DNA from: Blastococcus litoris
GTDB lineage: Bacteria > Actinomycetota > Actinomycetes > Mycobacteriales > Geodermatophilaceae
DNA: 64,000 nucleotides
Direction: 5' to 3'
Assembly (NCBI RefSeq): GCF_003075095.1
Contig: NZ_QCZF01000005.1
Coordinates: 124,001 to 188,000, forward strand
The position numbers and the translations under genes were made by a program. The notes below the pieces were generated by a model that saw only the letters and a list, made by a program, of their open reading frames with translations, had not been told where the DNA came from and did no database searches. Every line of letters starts with the position of its first letter. Positions within the stretch are counted from its first letter, which is position 1. This document shows positions 26,156-34,500 of this stretch, piece by piece.

Positions 26156-28062
26156 GCGCCGGGCGAACACGGTCCGACGTCGGCCCTGTCAGCTGGGAGA
26201 TCCCGGCTGCCGCCGTCCTCGTGTGGCTGGTCGTCGGAGCGATGCTGCTGCCGGCCGGCCGCGCCGCTGCCGCGCTGCTGACCGGCGGCGGTTGGGTGTG
26301 GCCGGACGGGTCGACAGCCCTGGTGGTTTCCGTCGGCGGGCTGCTCACCGGCGAGACCACCGCCGGCCTGGATACCAGCCGGGTTGCGGCGGTGCCGTCA
26401 GCCGCGGCCGTGTACGCCGTCACCGCAGCAGCGCTCGGACTGTTCCTGGCCGGCAGCGGGGGAGCGGCCTGGGCCGGGCGTCGATGGCTGGGTGGGCGGT
26501 CGGGCATGGCTACTCGTGGCCAGGTCGCCGAGGTGCTCAGCCGCGCTCGGCTGCACGAGGTCGCCCCCGTGATCCGCCCCGACCTGGTTCCGGCCCGCCG
26601 ACGCGGGCCCCTCCGCGCGGCAGGGACCGACGTGGGGTGGCGGTTGGGCCACTCCGTCGTCCCCGCCGCGGGGGAACTGTGGGTGCCCTTCGACCGGACC
26701 ACCGGCGTCTACGGGCCCCAAGGCTCCGGAAAGACCCTCGACCTGCTCGCTCCCGCACTGCTCGACGCACCCGGGGCGGCGCTGGTGACGCTGACCAAGG
26801 CCGAGGATCTGCTGCTCACCATCGACGCCCGCGCCGCCGACGGCCGCCCGGTCACCGTCCTGGATCCCTTCGGCGCGGTGCCTGGCCTGCGGGAGCTGGT
26901 CTGGGACCCGGTGGACGGATGTGTGGACCCGATGGTCGCCGAGCGCCGGGCCAAGGCCTTCGCCGCCGGCACGGTCACCGGCGCGGTCACCGGCGGCAGC
27001 ACCGACAGCGCGGCCCGCTTCTACGCCTTTGAGGCGGCCAAGGTGCTGCAGGCCTACCTCCACGCTGCCGCGCTCACCGGCCGCACCGTCGAAGACGTTC
27101 TGGAGTGGGTCGCCCATCCACAGGCAAGTACACAGCCAGCGGACATCCTGCGCGCCCACCCGCACGCCGCCCCCTTCTGGGACGGGCTGCTGCACGGTGC
27201 CCTGCACGGCGATCCGCGCACCGCCGGCAATACCGCGACAACCGTGCAGCAGGCGCTGGCGTTGTTCTTCCAGACCGACATCCGCCGCCGCTGCGTGCCT
27301 GGGGCCGGCCGGCCGGCCACCGACGTCGCCGAGCTGCTCAGTGCCGGAGGCACCATCTATCTGCTCGGCCGCGAGGACCCCTACGCCTCGGCGTCCCCCC
27401 TGATGACCGCCCTGGCGGAGCATGTCCTCGACACCGCCCTGCAGCTCGCCAATGCCGCACCGACGGGGCGGCTGTGTCCGCCGCTGCTGGCCTGCCTGGA
27501 CGAGTTGCCCTCCACCGCCCCGCTGCCCACGCTGCGCACCCGGATGGCCAATGACCGCGCCCTGGGCGTCAGCTTCCTCTACGCCGCCCAGACCTGGCGG
27601 CAGCTTGTGCTGATCTACGGCGAGGACGAGGCCCGCGCCCTGTTCGGGCTCACCAACGTCATCGTCGCCTTCGGCGGCGGCAAGGACGGCGCCTTCTACC
27701 GCGAGCTCTCCGACCTGCTCGGGGTCACCCGGGTACGGCGCACCTCATACAGCTACCGAGGAGCCGGGTGGGCACGATCAACCCACGGCGAGGACACCCC
27801 GGTGCTGCGGCCCGAAGAGATCCGCCAACTGCCTCCGGGCCGGGCACTGGTCGTGGCCGAGAACGCTCCACCTCTGATCGCGAGGCTCACGCGGTGCATT
27901 ACCGGCCGCCAGGGCGCGGCGCTACTGACCGCCCAGGCCGCCGCCCGCAAGCGGGCCACCGCCGCTCGCGGGCGCGGTCCGGATCTGGCCCAGCGAACCG
28001 GTCAGGCACACGAGGCAGCCGCCCGGGCCGGGCTGTCGCCGGCCGGACGGGAGACACGGTGA
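26152..28062 (+). CDS. VirD4/TraG-like coupling protein
   Basis: A 636-residue protein with a GTG start. Two membrane segments in the first 110 residues (AAAVLVWLVVGAMLLPAG, AAALGLFLAG) anchor it. Walker A is VYGPQGSGKT (Lys 194), then LVTLTKAEDLLLT. Walker B is LLACLDELPSTAPL at about 447-460, followed by the coupling-protein motif VSFLYAAQTWRQL. It would bring the relaxase-DNA complex to the T4SS channel. It has no good ribosome binding site of its own, because the strong one lies 31 bases upstream, and it overlaps the next gene (GTGA). Confidence 0.9.
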   Translation: MSAGRTRSDVGPVSWEIPAAAVLVWLVVGAMLLPAGRAAAALLTGGGWVWPDGSTALVVSVGGLLTGETTAGLDTSRVAAVPSAAAVYAVTAAALGLFLAGSGGAAWAGRRWLGGRSGMATRGQVAEVLSRARLHEVAPVIRPDLVPARRRGPLRAAGTDVGWRLGHSVVPAAGELWVPFDRTTGVYGPQGSGKTLDLLAPALLDAPGAALVTLTKAEDLLLTIDARAADGRPVTVLDPFGAVPGLRELVWDPVDGCVDPMVAERRAKAFAAGTVTGAVTGGSTDSAARFYAFEAAKVLQAYLHAAALTGRTVEDVLEWVAHPQASTQPADILRAHPHAAPFWDGLLHGALHGDPRTAGNTATTVQQALALFFQTDIRRRCVPGAGRPATDVAELLSAGGTIYLLGREDPYASASPLMTALAEHVLDTALQLANAAPTGRLCPPLLACLDELPSTAPLPTLRTRMANDRALGVSFLYAAQTWRQLVLIYGEDEARALFGLTNVIVAFGGGKDGAFYRELSDLLGVTRVRRTSYSYRGAGWARSTHGEDTPVLRPEEIRQLPPGRALVVAENAPPLIARLTRCITGRQGAALLTAQAAARKRATAARGRGPDLAQRTGQAHEAAARAGLSPAGRETR

Positions 28063-28631
28063 GCCCCGAGCTGGCGGTCCCGTTCCCGCCGCCGCCGCGC
28101 TGGGTGCGCCACGCCCTCGAGCACTTGCGACAGGCCGAGGACGCCGGCCTCGAGCCCACCGGCCTGCAGCTGCTGGACCGGCCGTGGGACCCGGCCAGCT
28201 GCTCACGGCATGTTCGGCAACAGCTGTGGCCGTGGCTGGACGATGTCGCCGCCTGGCTTAACCACACCTACGCCTGGCAGACCACCTCCGCGCTCCCGGC
28301 CTGCTGGCCCGCCCATCCGCACCTGGTGCATGAACTGGCCGTGCTGGCCTGCCTGCGTGTCGCGGCCGCCGACGCCACCGGTCCGCAGGCGCTGGAGGAG
28401 TGGCACCGCTACGCCCTGCCCGGCTTTACCGCCCGGATGCGTGAACGGCTCGGCGTCGGCTGCCCACCCGGCCGGCACCTCGACTGGCCCGCCCGCTCCT
28501 GGGCGGTGGAGTTCGACAGCCCGCAGGCGACCGAAGCGCGACGGACGCTGTTTGACGGCGACATCGGCTCCACCCGGCTCGCCGCCGCGCAAGCTTCCCC
28601 GCCCCGGGGCTTCCGCGGAGCGACCTCGTGA
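28059..28631 (+). CDS. Conserved-looking protein of the transfer operon, unknown function
   Basis: A 190-residue protein starting at GTG 28059, which overlaps the virD4 stop. It is soluble, with no signal or membrane segment. It is rich in Trp and Pro: LWPWLDDVAAWLNHTYAW, then LPACWPAHPHLVHELAVLACLR. The second pattern recalls DUF4913-type proteins found in actinobacterial mobile elements, but I cannot confirm the family. Its place between the coupling protein and other small unknown genes suggests a transfer accessory role. Confidence 0.65.
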   Translation: MSPELAVPFPPPPRWVRHALEHLRQAEDAGLEPTGLQLLDRPWDPASCSRHVRQQLWPWLDDVAAWLNHTYAWQTTSALPACWPAHPHLVHELAVLACLRVAAADATGPQALEEWHRYALPGFTARMRERLGVGCPPGRHLDWPARSWAVEFDSPQATEARRTLFDGDIGSTRLAAAQASPPRGFRGATS

Positions 28632-29227
28632 AAAGCCCGGCCCGGCGCGACCGCGGCGACTGGGTGTCGCTCATCGACGGCGTACGGGTCAGCCGCCACT
28701 GGATGACCCGGCACACCCCGCGACTGCTGGCCGCCTGGCGCGATGCCCGAACGCTCGAGCGCCGACGGGCTGTCGCCGTGCGCATTCTGCAGGTCGCCGC
28801 TGAGCTGGAGAGCGAACCCGACGGTTTCGACATCGACGACACGCTCGCAGATCAACCATGGCGGACGGTCGCGGAGCGGATTGACGCCCGCCTGGTGTGC
28901 GGCCCGGATTGGTTGCCTCTGGCCGCCGCCCTCGCCCGCGCCGCGGCCGCCGGTTACGACGTCGTAGCCCGGCTGGCCACGCTCGCGGCGGCCGCGCCGC
29001 TGCCCGAACGGCAACCGGCCCGGGAGCTGCACTGGCGGTTGCTCGACGACTGCCCCGCCGCCCTCCCGGTACTCAACGCAGTCCAACGCCCCGCAGGGGC
29101 AAACGGCCTGCCGGATAGAGACAGCGCAGCCCCCTATCCACAGATTTGCCGCGATATCCCACGAGCGGCCTGCGGCGACGCAGCCTCGAACCGCAGCCAC
29201 CCTCCCTGCGAAGGAGATCAGTCATGA
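28628..29227 (+). CDS. Unknown protein of the transfer operon
   Basis: A 199-residue soluble protein. Its helical core includes GYDVVARLATLAAAAPLP and ARELHWRLLDDCP, a pattern that resembles the tail segments of MobF relaxases, where similar helices are repeated (compare GWNATDLLTAAVTGLP in the relaxase here). The last 40 residues are low-complexity. It overlaps the previous gene by four bases. It could be a small partner related to the relaxase C-terminal region, but that is only an impression. Confidence 0.6.
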   Translation: MKSPARRDRGDWVSLIDGVRVSRHWMTRHTPRLLAAWRDARTLERRRAVAVRILQVAAELESEPDGFDIDDTLADQPWRTVAERIDARLVCGPDWLPLAAALARAAAAGYDVVARLATLAAAAPLPERQPARELHWRLLDDCPAALPVLNAVQRPAGANGLPDRDSAAPYPQICRDIPRAACGDAASNRSHPPCEGDQS

Positions 29228-29520
29228 CCGTCGACGCCGCCACCGACCCGCTCAGCTACGCCGCCTCCCTGCTCGACGCCGTCGGCGCCGATCGAGAGCA
29301 GCTGCCCGCCGAGATCGCGCTGGAGTGCCTGTACGCCGCTGAGCTGCTCGAGCTGGCCGGCGGCCGCGCGGAGCCCACCCCGCTGATCGACGGCGATCCG
29401 CGCGCCAGCATCCGCGCGGCCATGACAGCTCTCGGGAGCCTGGGCGTAGAGGACTTCGCCAGATCCTTGGTGATCGATGCCGCCCGCGCCGCCCGGCATG
29501 CGCTGCGGCAGCTGGCCTGA
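29224..29520 (+). CDS. Small alpha-helical unknown protein
   Basis: A 98-residue protein starting at ATG 29224, chosen because AAGGAG lies about 9 bases upstream. It is acidic and helical: AASLLDAVGADREQLPAEIA, then ALECLYAAELLELAG. It has no signal peptide or known motif. It sits between two other unknown genes in the operon, with only two bases to the next one. Confidence 0.62.
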   Translation: MTVDAATDPLSYAASLLDAVGADREQLPAEIALECLYAAELLELAGGRAEPTPLIDGDPRASIRAAMTALGSLGVEDFARSLVIDAARAARHALRQLA

Positions 29521-29522
29521 AC

Positions 29523-30857
29523 GTGGCCACCACCCTGCAGCAGCTGGTGGACGAACTCGCCGCCCGGGCCACCGCGGCGATGCAGGCGACCATCGAGGAC
29601 GTCACCGGCGCCCTGGCCCACCTCGGTCGGGCGCTCACCGGGCTGACCGACGACGGGCTCACCCCGGCTGGCAGTTCCCGGCAGCAGATCGCCGTCGACC
29701 TGGCTGTTGCTTGCACCATCGCCGGCCGGCTGTGGCCACGCACCGGCGGACCACTCACCGACCTCGCCGGCGTCGCCGCCGACCTCGTCGGCCGCGACCG
29801 CGCCATCCTGGGGCGCTCCCACCGCTGGGCGGTCACCATCGAGCTGGCAGAGGTGGCCGATCACTGCGCGCGGCTGGGCCACGGGCTGCTGCCGCAGGCA
29901 GCCGTGGGGGAGCTGGCCGCCGTCCGTCAGCTGGCCGCCGCCATCGAACGCGACGCCCAGACCGATCCACCAACAACCTCGGGTTTCGTGATCCTCGACC
30001 GCCTGGTGCCCATGCCCGGCGTTCCGAGACGTGGCTCGGACGTGACCGCCCTCGACGCGTCGGCGGCGCTCACCGCAGCACTCGGCCGAACACAGCGGAC
30101 CGGTGAGCTCACGCTCCGCGACTTCCGCGCCGCCGTCGCAGCCGCAGAGATCAGCAGCCGATGCGCCGCCGCCGTCACCGCGGCAGCGACCGGCGAAAAA
30201 CCAGGCCGGCTACCGGGGGCAGCGGTCGCATGGGAACTCACTGGCCGCACCAGCATGGTGTTCGAGGACGGACGACGCATGCGGCCGACCGACCCCCAGG
30301 GTGTCGTACCGTGGGCTCGGACACTCGCCGATGCACTGCTTGCGGACGTCGGATCGCCCGCCGACGTCGGAGCGCTACGCGACCGGAACGATCTCGCCCG
30401 GGTAACGCACGGCGTACAGCAGGTGGCCCACCAGATCCCCGTGCTGGCCGGCGAATTCGCCGCAGCCGTCGACCGGTGGTCCCGCACCGGCCAGCTGTAC
30501 GCCTCGGCGCGAGACCTGCCACGCATGGACAACATGCCCGAAGACCGAGTGCGCGACGTGATCGCCGGACGCCGCGTCCAGGCCCGCGGCACCGACCTCA
30601 ACGCCCTGGCTCACGTCGTCGGCCGGGCGGGCGCACTGTCCACTGCGCTGGCCGATGCCCTCAATCGCGCCGCGCCCCCCGGAGCGCCAGTCCAGCGGCA
30701 CCTGGCCGCCTTCTATGCCCGGCGAGCGCGAAGCCCCGGCTCGGCCGAGCAGCTGCTCGGCCAGGCCCAGGCGGTCGAGCGCGCCCTCGCGGCAACGCCG
30801 GCCCCACCCGCAATAGGTGGACACATCCAGGGCCGCCCGACATCACCGGAGCACTGA
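29523..30857 (+). CDS. Large helical unknown protein ending the transfer operon
   Basis: A 444-residue protein with a GTG start two bases after the previous stop. It is almost wholly helical and Ala-rich (TTLQQLVDELAARATAAMQA, then LAEVADHCARLGHGLLPQ and AAFYARRARSPGSAEQLLG), without membrane segments. No domain is recognised. It faces the relaxase and toxin-antitoxin genes, which run the other way. It could be a structural or DNA-processing accessory factor of the conjugation machine, by position only. Confidence 0.65.
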   Translation: MATTLQQLVDELAARATAAMQATIEDVTGALAHLGRALTGLTDDGLTPAGSSRQQIAVDLAVACTIAGRLWPRTGGPLTDLAGVAADLVGRDRAILGRSHRWAVTIELAEVADHCARLGHGLLPQAAVGELAAVRQLAAAIERDAQTDPPTTSGFVILDRLVPMPGVPRRGSDVTALDASAALTAALGRTQRTGELTLRDFRAAVAAAEISSRCAAAVTAAATGEKPGRLPGAAVAWELTGRTSMVFEDGRRMRPTDPQGVVPWARTLADALLADVGSPADVGALRDRNDLARVTHGVQQVAHQIPVLAGEFAAAVDRWSRTGQLYASARDLPRMDNMPEDRVRDVIAGRRVQARGTDLNALAHVVGRAGALSTALADALNRAAPPGAPVQRHLAAFYARRARSPGSAEQLLGQAQAVERALAATPAPPAIGGHIQGRPTSPEH

Positions 30858-30914
30858 CCGCCCATCTCCGCGGACATGCGACGCAGCCTTGCCGGAAGGG
30901 CCGGGCGCCGGTCG

Positions 30915-31232
30915 TCAGCTGGCTGGATGCACCCGTAGGTAGTCGTTCAGCGCGTCCCGCATGACCGCGCTGGCGCTGCGGTGCTGTGCGGCGGCCACCG
31001 CTGCTAGCTGCTGGTCGAGCTCACTGGGAAGGCGCACCTGGCGGGTACGGGCGTGCTCTCCGGGCTTAGCGGCCGGATCGATCGAGGGCCGGCCACCCAG
31101 AGCACGGGCGAGCGCCTCCCGGCCATGCTGGGCTGCCGCCGCGCCCCGCCGGGCGGTCGCCGAGTCAGGCTGCAGCTGCATCTCGTGCTCGGCCCAGTCC
31201 GCGGCAGCCTGGTAGTCCCGTTCAGTCGGCAT
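30915..31232 (-). CDS. Ribbon-helix-helix antitoxin candidate
   Basis: A 105-residue protein. Its C-terminal half has RTRQVRLPSELDQQLAAVAA, then HRSASAVMRDALNDYLRVHP, the strand-helix-helix of CopG/Arc-type DNA-binding domains. The N-terminal part is helical and charged and would contact the toxin. It overlaps the upstream BrnT-like gene by 11 bases, toxin gene first, as in BrnT-BrnA pairs. It probably represses its own promoter and keeps the element in the cell. Confidence 0.72.
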   Translation of the reverse strand: MPTERDYQAAADWAEHEMQLQPDSATARRGAAAAQHGREALARALGGRPSIDPAAKPGEHARTRQVRLPSELDQQLAAVAAAQHRSASAVMRDALNDYLRVHPAS

Positions 31233-31506
31233 CGTCGCTTGCCTCCATTCGTTCCAGGTGTTTCTGACGGGCTTCCATGACGTGGAAGACGTGCAGTCCG
31301 CGGGGCGGGCGCACCTCCACCATCACTTCCAGCAGCGGGGCGCCTCGCCCCCGCTGCGGACCGATGTACAGGTGCGGACGGATGTCGTTGGGCGGCCGCG
31401 GGTTATCGAACTCTTCTTCGACGTAGACGGCGTTGGCGATCGCGTGCAGTGCATCCTCATGGGCGATGCCGTGCTTGTCGGCACTATGTGCCCACGTCAC
31501 ACCCAC
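31222..31506 (-). CDS. BrnT-like toxin candidate
   Basis: A 94-residue protein. TWAHSADKHGIAHEDALHAIANAV is a BrnT-style N-terminus (a K-H-G-I/V-x-x-E-x-A core), followed by beta strands (RPHLYIGPQRGRGAPLLEVMVEV) and a C-terminal helix. BrnT proteins are small RNases of type II toxin-antitoxin systems. It could also be a related DUF4258-like fold. It lies between the relaxase gene and the antitoxin, in an 11-base overlap with the latter. Confidence 0.65.
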   Translation of the reverse strand: MGVTWAHSADKHGIAHEDALHAIANAVYVEEEFDNPRPPNDIRPHLYIGPQRGRGAPLLEVMVEVRPPRGLHVFHVMEARQKHLERMEASDDAD

Positions 31507-31559
31507 CTCGGTAATGTACTACACAACCTCCCGCAGTGGCAGGGTCTCAGCGGAGGGGT

Positions 31560-34500
31560 TCACCGGCCTGGCGTCGACGCCGCGTCCGGAGGTTGCGGCT
31601 TTGTGGCTGCTTGTGGGGGAGGGGAAAGGGGACGTCGTGGCATTCGGTCTCGCGTCCGTGCCGGAGAGGGTGCCTGCGAGCCGCTGGACGGTGGAGCCGG
31701 GGGACGTGTCGAACGCGACGCGGTTGATCCTCCGGCGTCGAGGACGGCCCAGTAGAGACGGCCGGCGGCGCCGGGCAGCTGCTCGAGCACGCGGTCGATG
31801 TGCTTCAGCCACCGCAGCGGAGGCAGCGCTGCGATGATCCCCGCGACATCTCGCAGAACTGCGTCGTCGTGAAGGTTGCTGGGGCTTTCAGTGGCCTGTG
31901 CGATGCGGGCACTGATTAGCTGGTCGGCGAGGCTTCCAGCATCCGTGATCGCCTTTCGAAGGGCAGGAGCGCCGTCGCGGTGCAGCAGGTCGGCGGGATC
32001 CAGGCCTTCCGGTAGGGCAAGTCGGCGGGGGGCATCGCCGCGGGCGGTGAGTTGCCAGAAGGTCCGTTCGGCGGCGCGCTGGCCGGCCGTGTCGTTGTCT
32101 GTGGCCACCAGGATGCCCGGGCCCTCGGGCCGGATATGGGCGCGCAGCAGGTCGGCTTGGTGTTCGGTGAGGGCAGCGCCGAGGGTGGCCACGCCGATGG
32201 TGTGCCGGTCTCCGGCGAGGGTGAGCGCGATGGCGTCCAGCGGTCCTTCCACCAGAGCCGGGGTGGCGCCGGCGGCGACCGCGTCGCGTCCGTCGTGCAG
32301 GCCGAGCAGGTGTTCCCCCTTCCGGTACAGGTCTGTGCGGGGGCTGACGAGGTACTTCGGTCCGGCGTGACCGTCGTTGGAGGCGGTGGGGTTGCGGCGG
32401 GCGATGAATCCTCGGATGGCGCCGTCCGTGTCGCGGACGGGAAAAGTGAGCCGGTCGCGGAACCGGTCGATCAAGGTTCCGGTGCGCGCTCGCTGGGCAA
32501 GGCCGGCGGCAAGCAGTTCGGTCTCGGTGGCGCCGCGGTCGCGCAGGTGTTCGACTAGGGCGGTCCAACCGGCAGGGGCGTATCCGGGTGTGAATCGCGG
32601 GTCGCCGGAAAGGTCGGTGCCCAGCCGCTGGTGCAGGTAGTCCGGCGCCCAGGATTTGGGGTAGCGATCGGTGTAGAAGGCGGCGGCCTGGGTGTTGAGT
32701 TCGATGAGCCGGTCGCGTCCGACGGTGGCGGTGGCCCAGAAGTGCTGTTCGAGCAGGTAATCCGCCTCATCGGAGGCCGACCCGCCGGGAGCGAAGGGGT
32801 CTGGGGTGAGGTACCGCGGTTCCGCGGGCGGCGGTTCATCATCGTCGGGGGCGAGCGGCTCCTCGTCATCGCTTAGTACGTCGGCAAGGTCCGCGTCGAC
32901 GAGGGTCGTGTTGTACGCGGCAGGCGGGAGCAAGTGAGCGTCGTCGGGTGCCTGCAGGTCTGCGGGCAGAGGCTCAGGGGCTTCGATGGGTGCAGGATCG
33001 GTGAGGGCAGCGACTCGGAAGACAAGGGCCTCGGTCACCCCGTCGCCGGACCGGTCGGCCGCCACTGTTGCGGGAAGGCCGGTGACGGCCGCGGTGAGCA
33101 GGTCGGTGGCGTTCCAGCCGGCGCGGATGCCGGTGGTGACAGCGGCAACCAGCGCCGGCCAGGCCGGGTCGGCCAGCAGTTGCTGGGCGTGCTCGGCGGG
33201 TAGGAGCACGAGAAGGGTGGTGCACCAGTCCGGGCGCAATCCGGTGTGGCCTGGTGCTGCGGTGACGGTGGCCGGGCTCAGATGAGGAGCCAGCCGCCAC
33301 CACAGGGCGGCGGCGGGCAGGTCGTCGGGCAGTGGCCGCCCGGCCCCGACGGCGGCCAGCAGACCGGCGGCGTCGAGGCCGGCGCGGTCGGCGGCAGCCA
33401 AGCGCTCGGCCAGAGCGGGCCAGTGCGCGTCGCGGCGGATGCGGGGATCGATGCTGTCGGCCAGCGAGGTCCACACCGAGGTGTCCGGGCTTGGGGCGAC
33501 GGTGAGCGCCTCGTCCAGCCGCGCCTGGTGGTGTCGCTCGGCGGCCGGGAGCCGCGGTGGGCCGGTGGCTCGTCGGTCATCGGTCGGTATGCCCAGCGCG
33601 GCGCGCCAGACGGCGAGGTCGGCCCGCAGGGAGAGGTGTTCGCGATCCAGCAGTGGCCGGGCCCACTCGGGCGCGGTGGCTGATTTCATGGCCGCGGACG
33701 CCTCGGCGACGCGCGTGGCGCAGTCCGTGAGGTGGGCGGCGCGGGCGGCCAGGTAGGGGCCCCAGTGCGGGCCGTCGGCCAGCGGGGCGGGGATGCCGGG
33801 CAGCCACGGCAGGGGACCGGGAGGTCCGGTGTCGGCGAGCCGCCAGTCGAGGACGGCGGCGGGGTCGGCAGCGCTGTCCAGTCCACGTATCCCGGCGGCA
33901 GTTGCCAGCGCCGCGATGGGGTCGGTGCCGGAGGTGGCGAGCAGCGCCAGGTGTCCGCGCAGCGTCGGCCACGCCGCCGCGGCGGTCAGCCCCGGCTGGA
34001 GGCTCTCGGCGGCGTTCTCCAGTTCTTCTGCAGCCGTCGGACCGAGGCGGTGGTCGGCGGCGAAGCGCAGCGCGTCGGCGTAGCGGACGGCCGCGGTGTG
34101 CAGCTGCATGGCCGGGTCGGCCAGCGCCCGGCGGGAACCGGTGGCCGACGATTGGGCACCGTCGCGGGCCAGCATGGCGACCAGCAGGTCGGTGGCCGTC
34201 GGCGGCGAGACCGCGGCCGGGCTGATGACGCTGTGCGGATCGCCGTCGCCGACCGTGGCGAGATAGACGTGGTTGGCGGTGCGGCCGCGGGACAGCGCGA
34301 CATAGAGCAGCTGCCGGCTCTCGGCGCCCGTGAGCACGGTGTGGCAGGCGTCGGCGGTCGCGCCCTGGGCGCCGTGCACGGTGGCCGCGTAGCCCAGCTG
34401 CACGTGCTGGTGAACGTAGGCGGCCGGCAGCGTGATCCGGCGGCCAGTGCCGTTGTGGGCGACGGCCAGGGCGCCGTCCCCGCGGACGGTGTGGATGGTG

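Noticed and set aside
24459-26702. A 747-residue open frame on the minus strand across virB4, the M23 gene and virD4
   Set aside because: Three overlapping, motif-bearing genes lie on the plus strand. The minus frame is low-complexity and has no domain.
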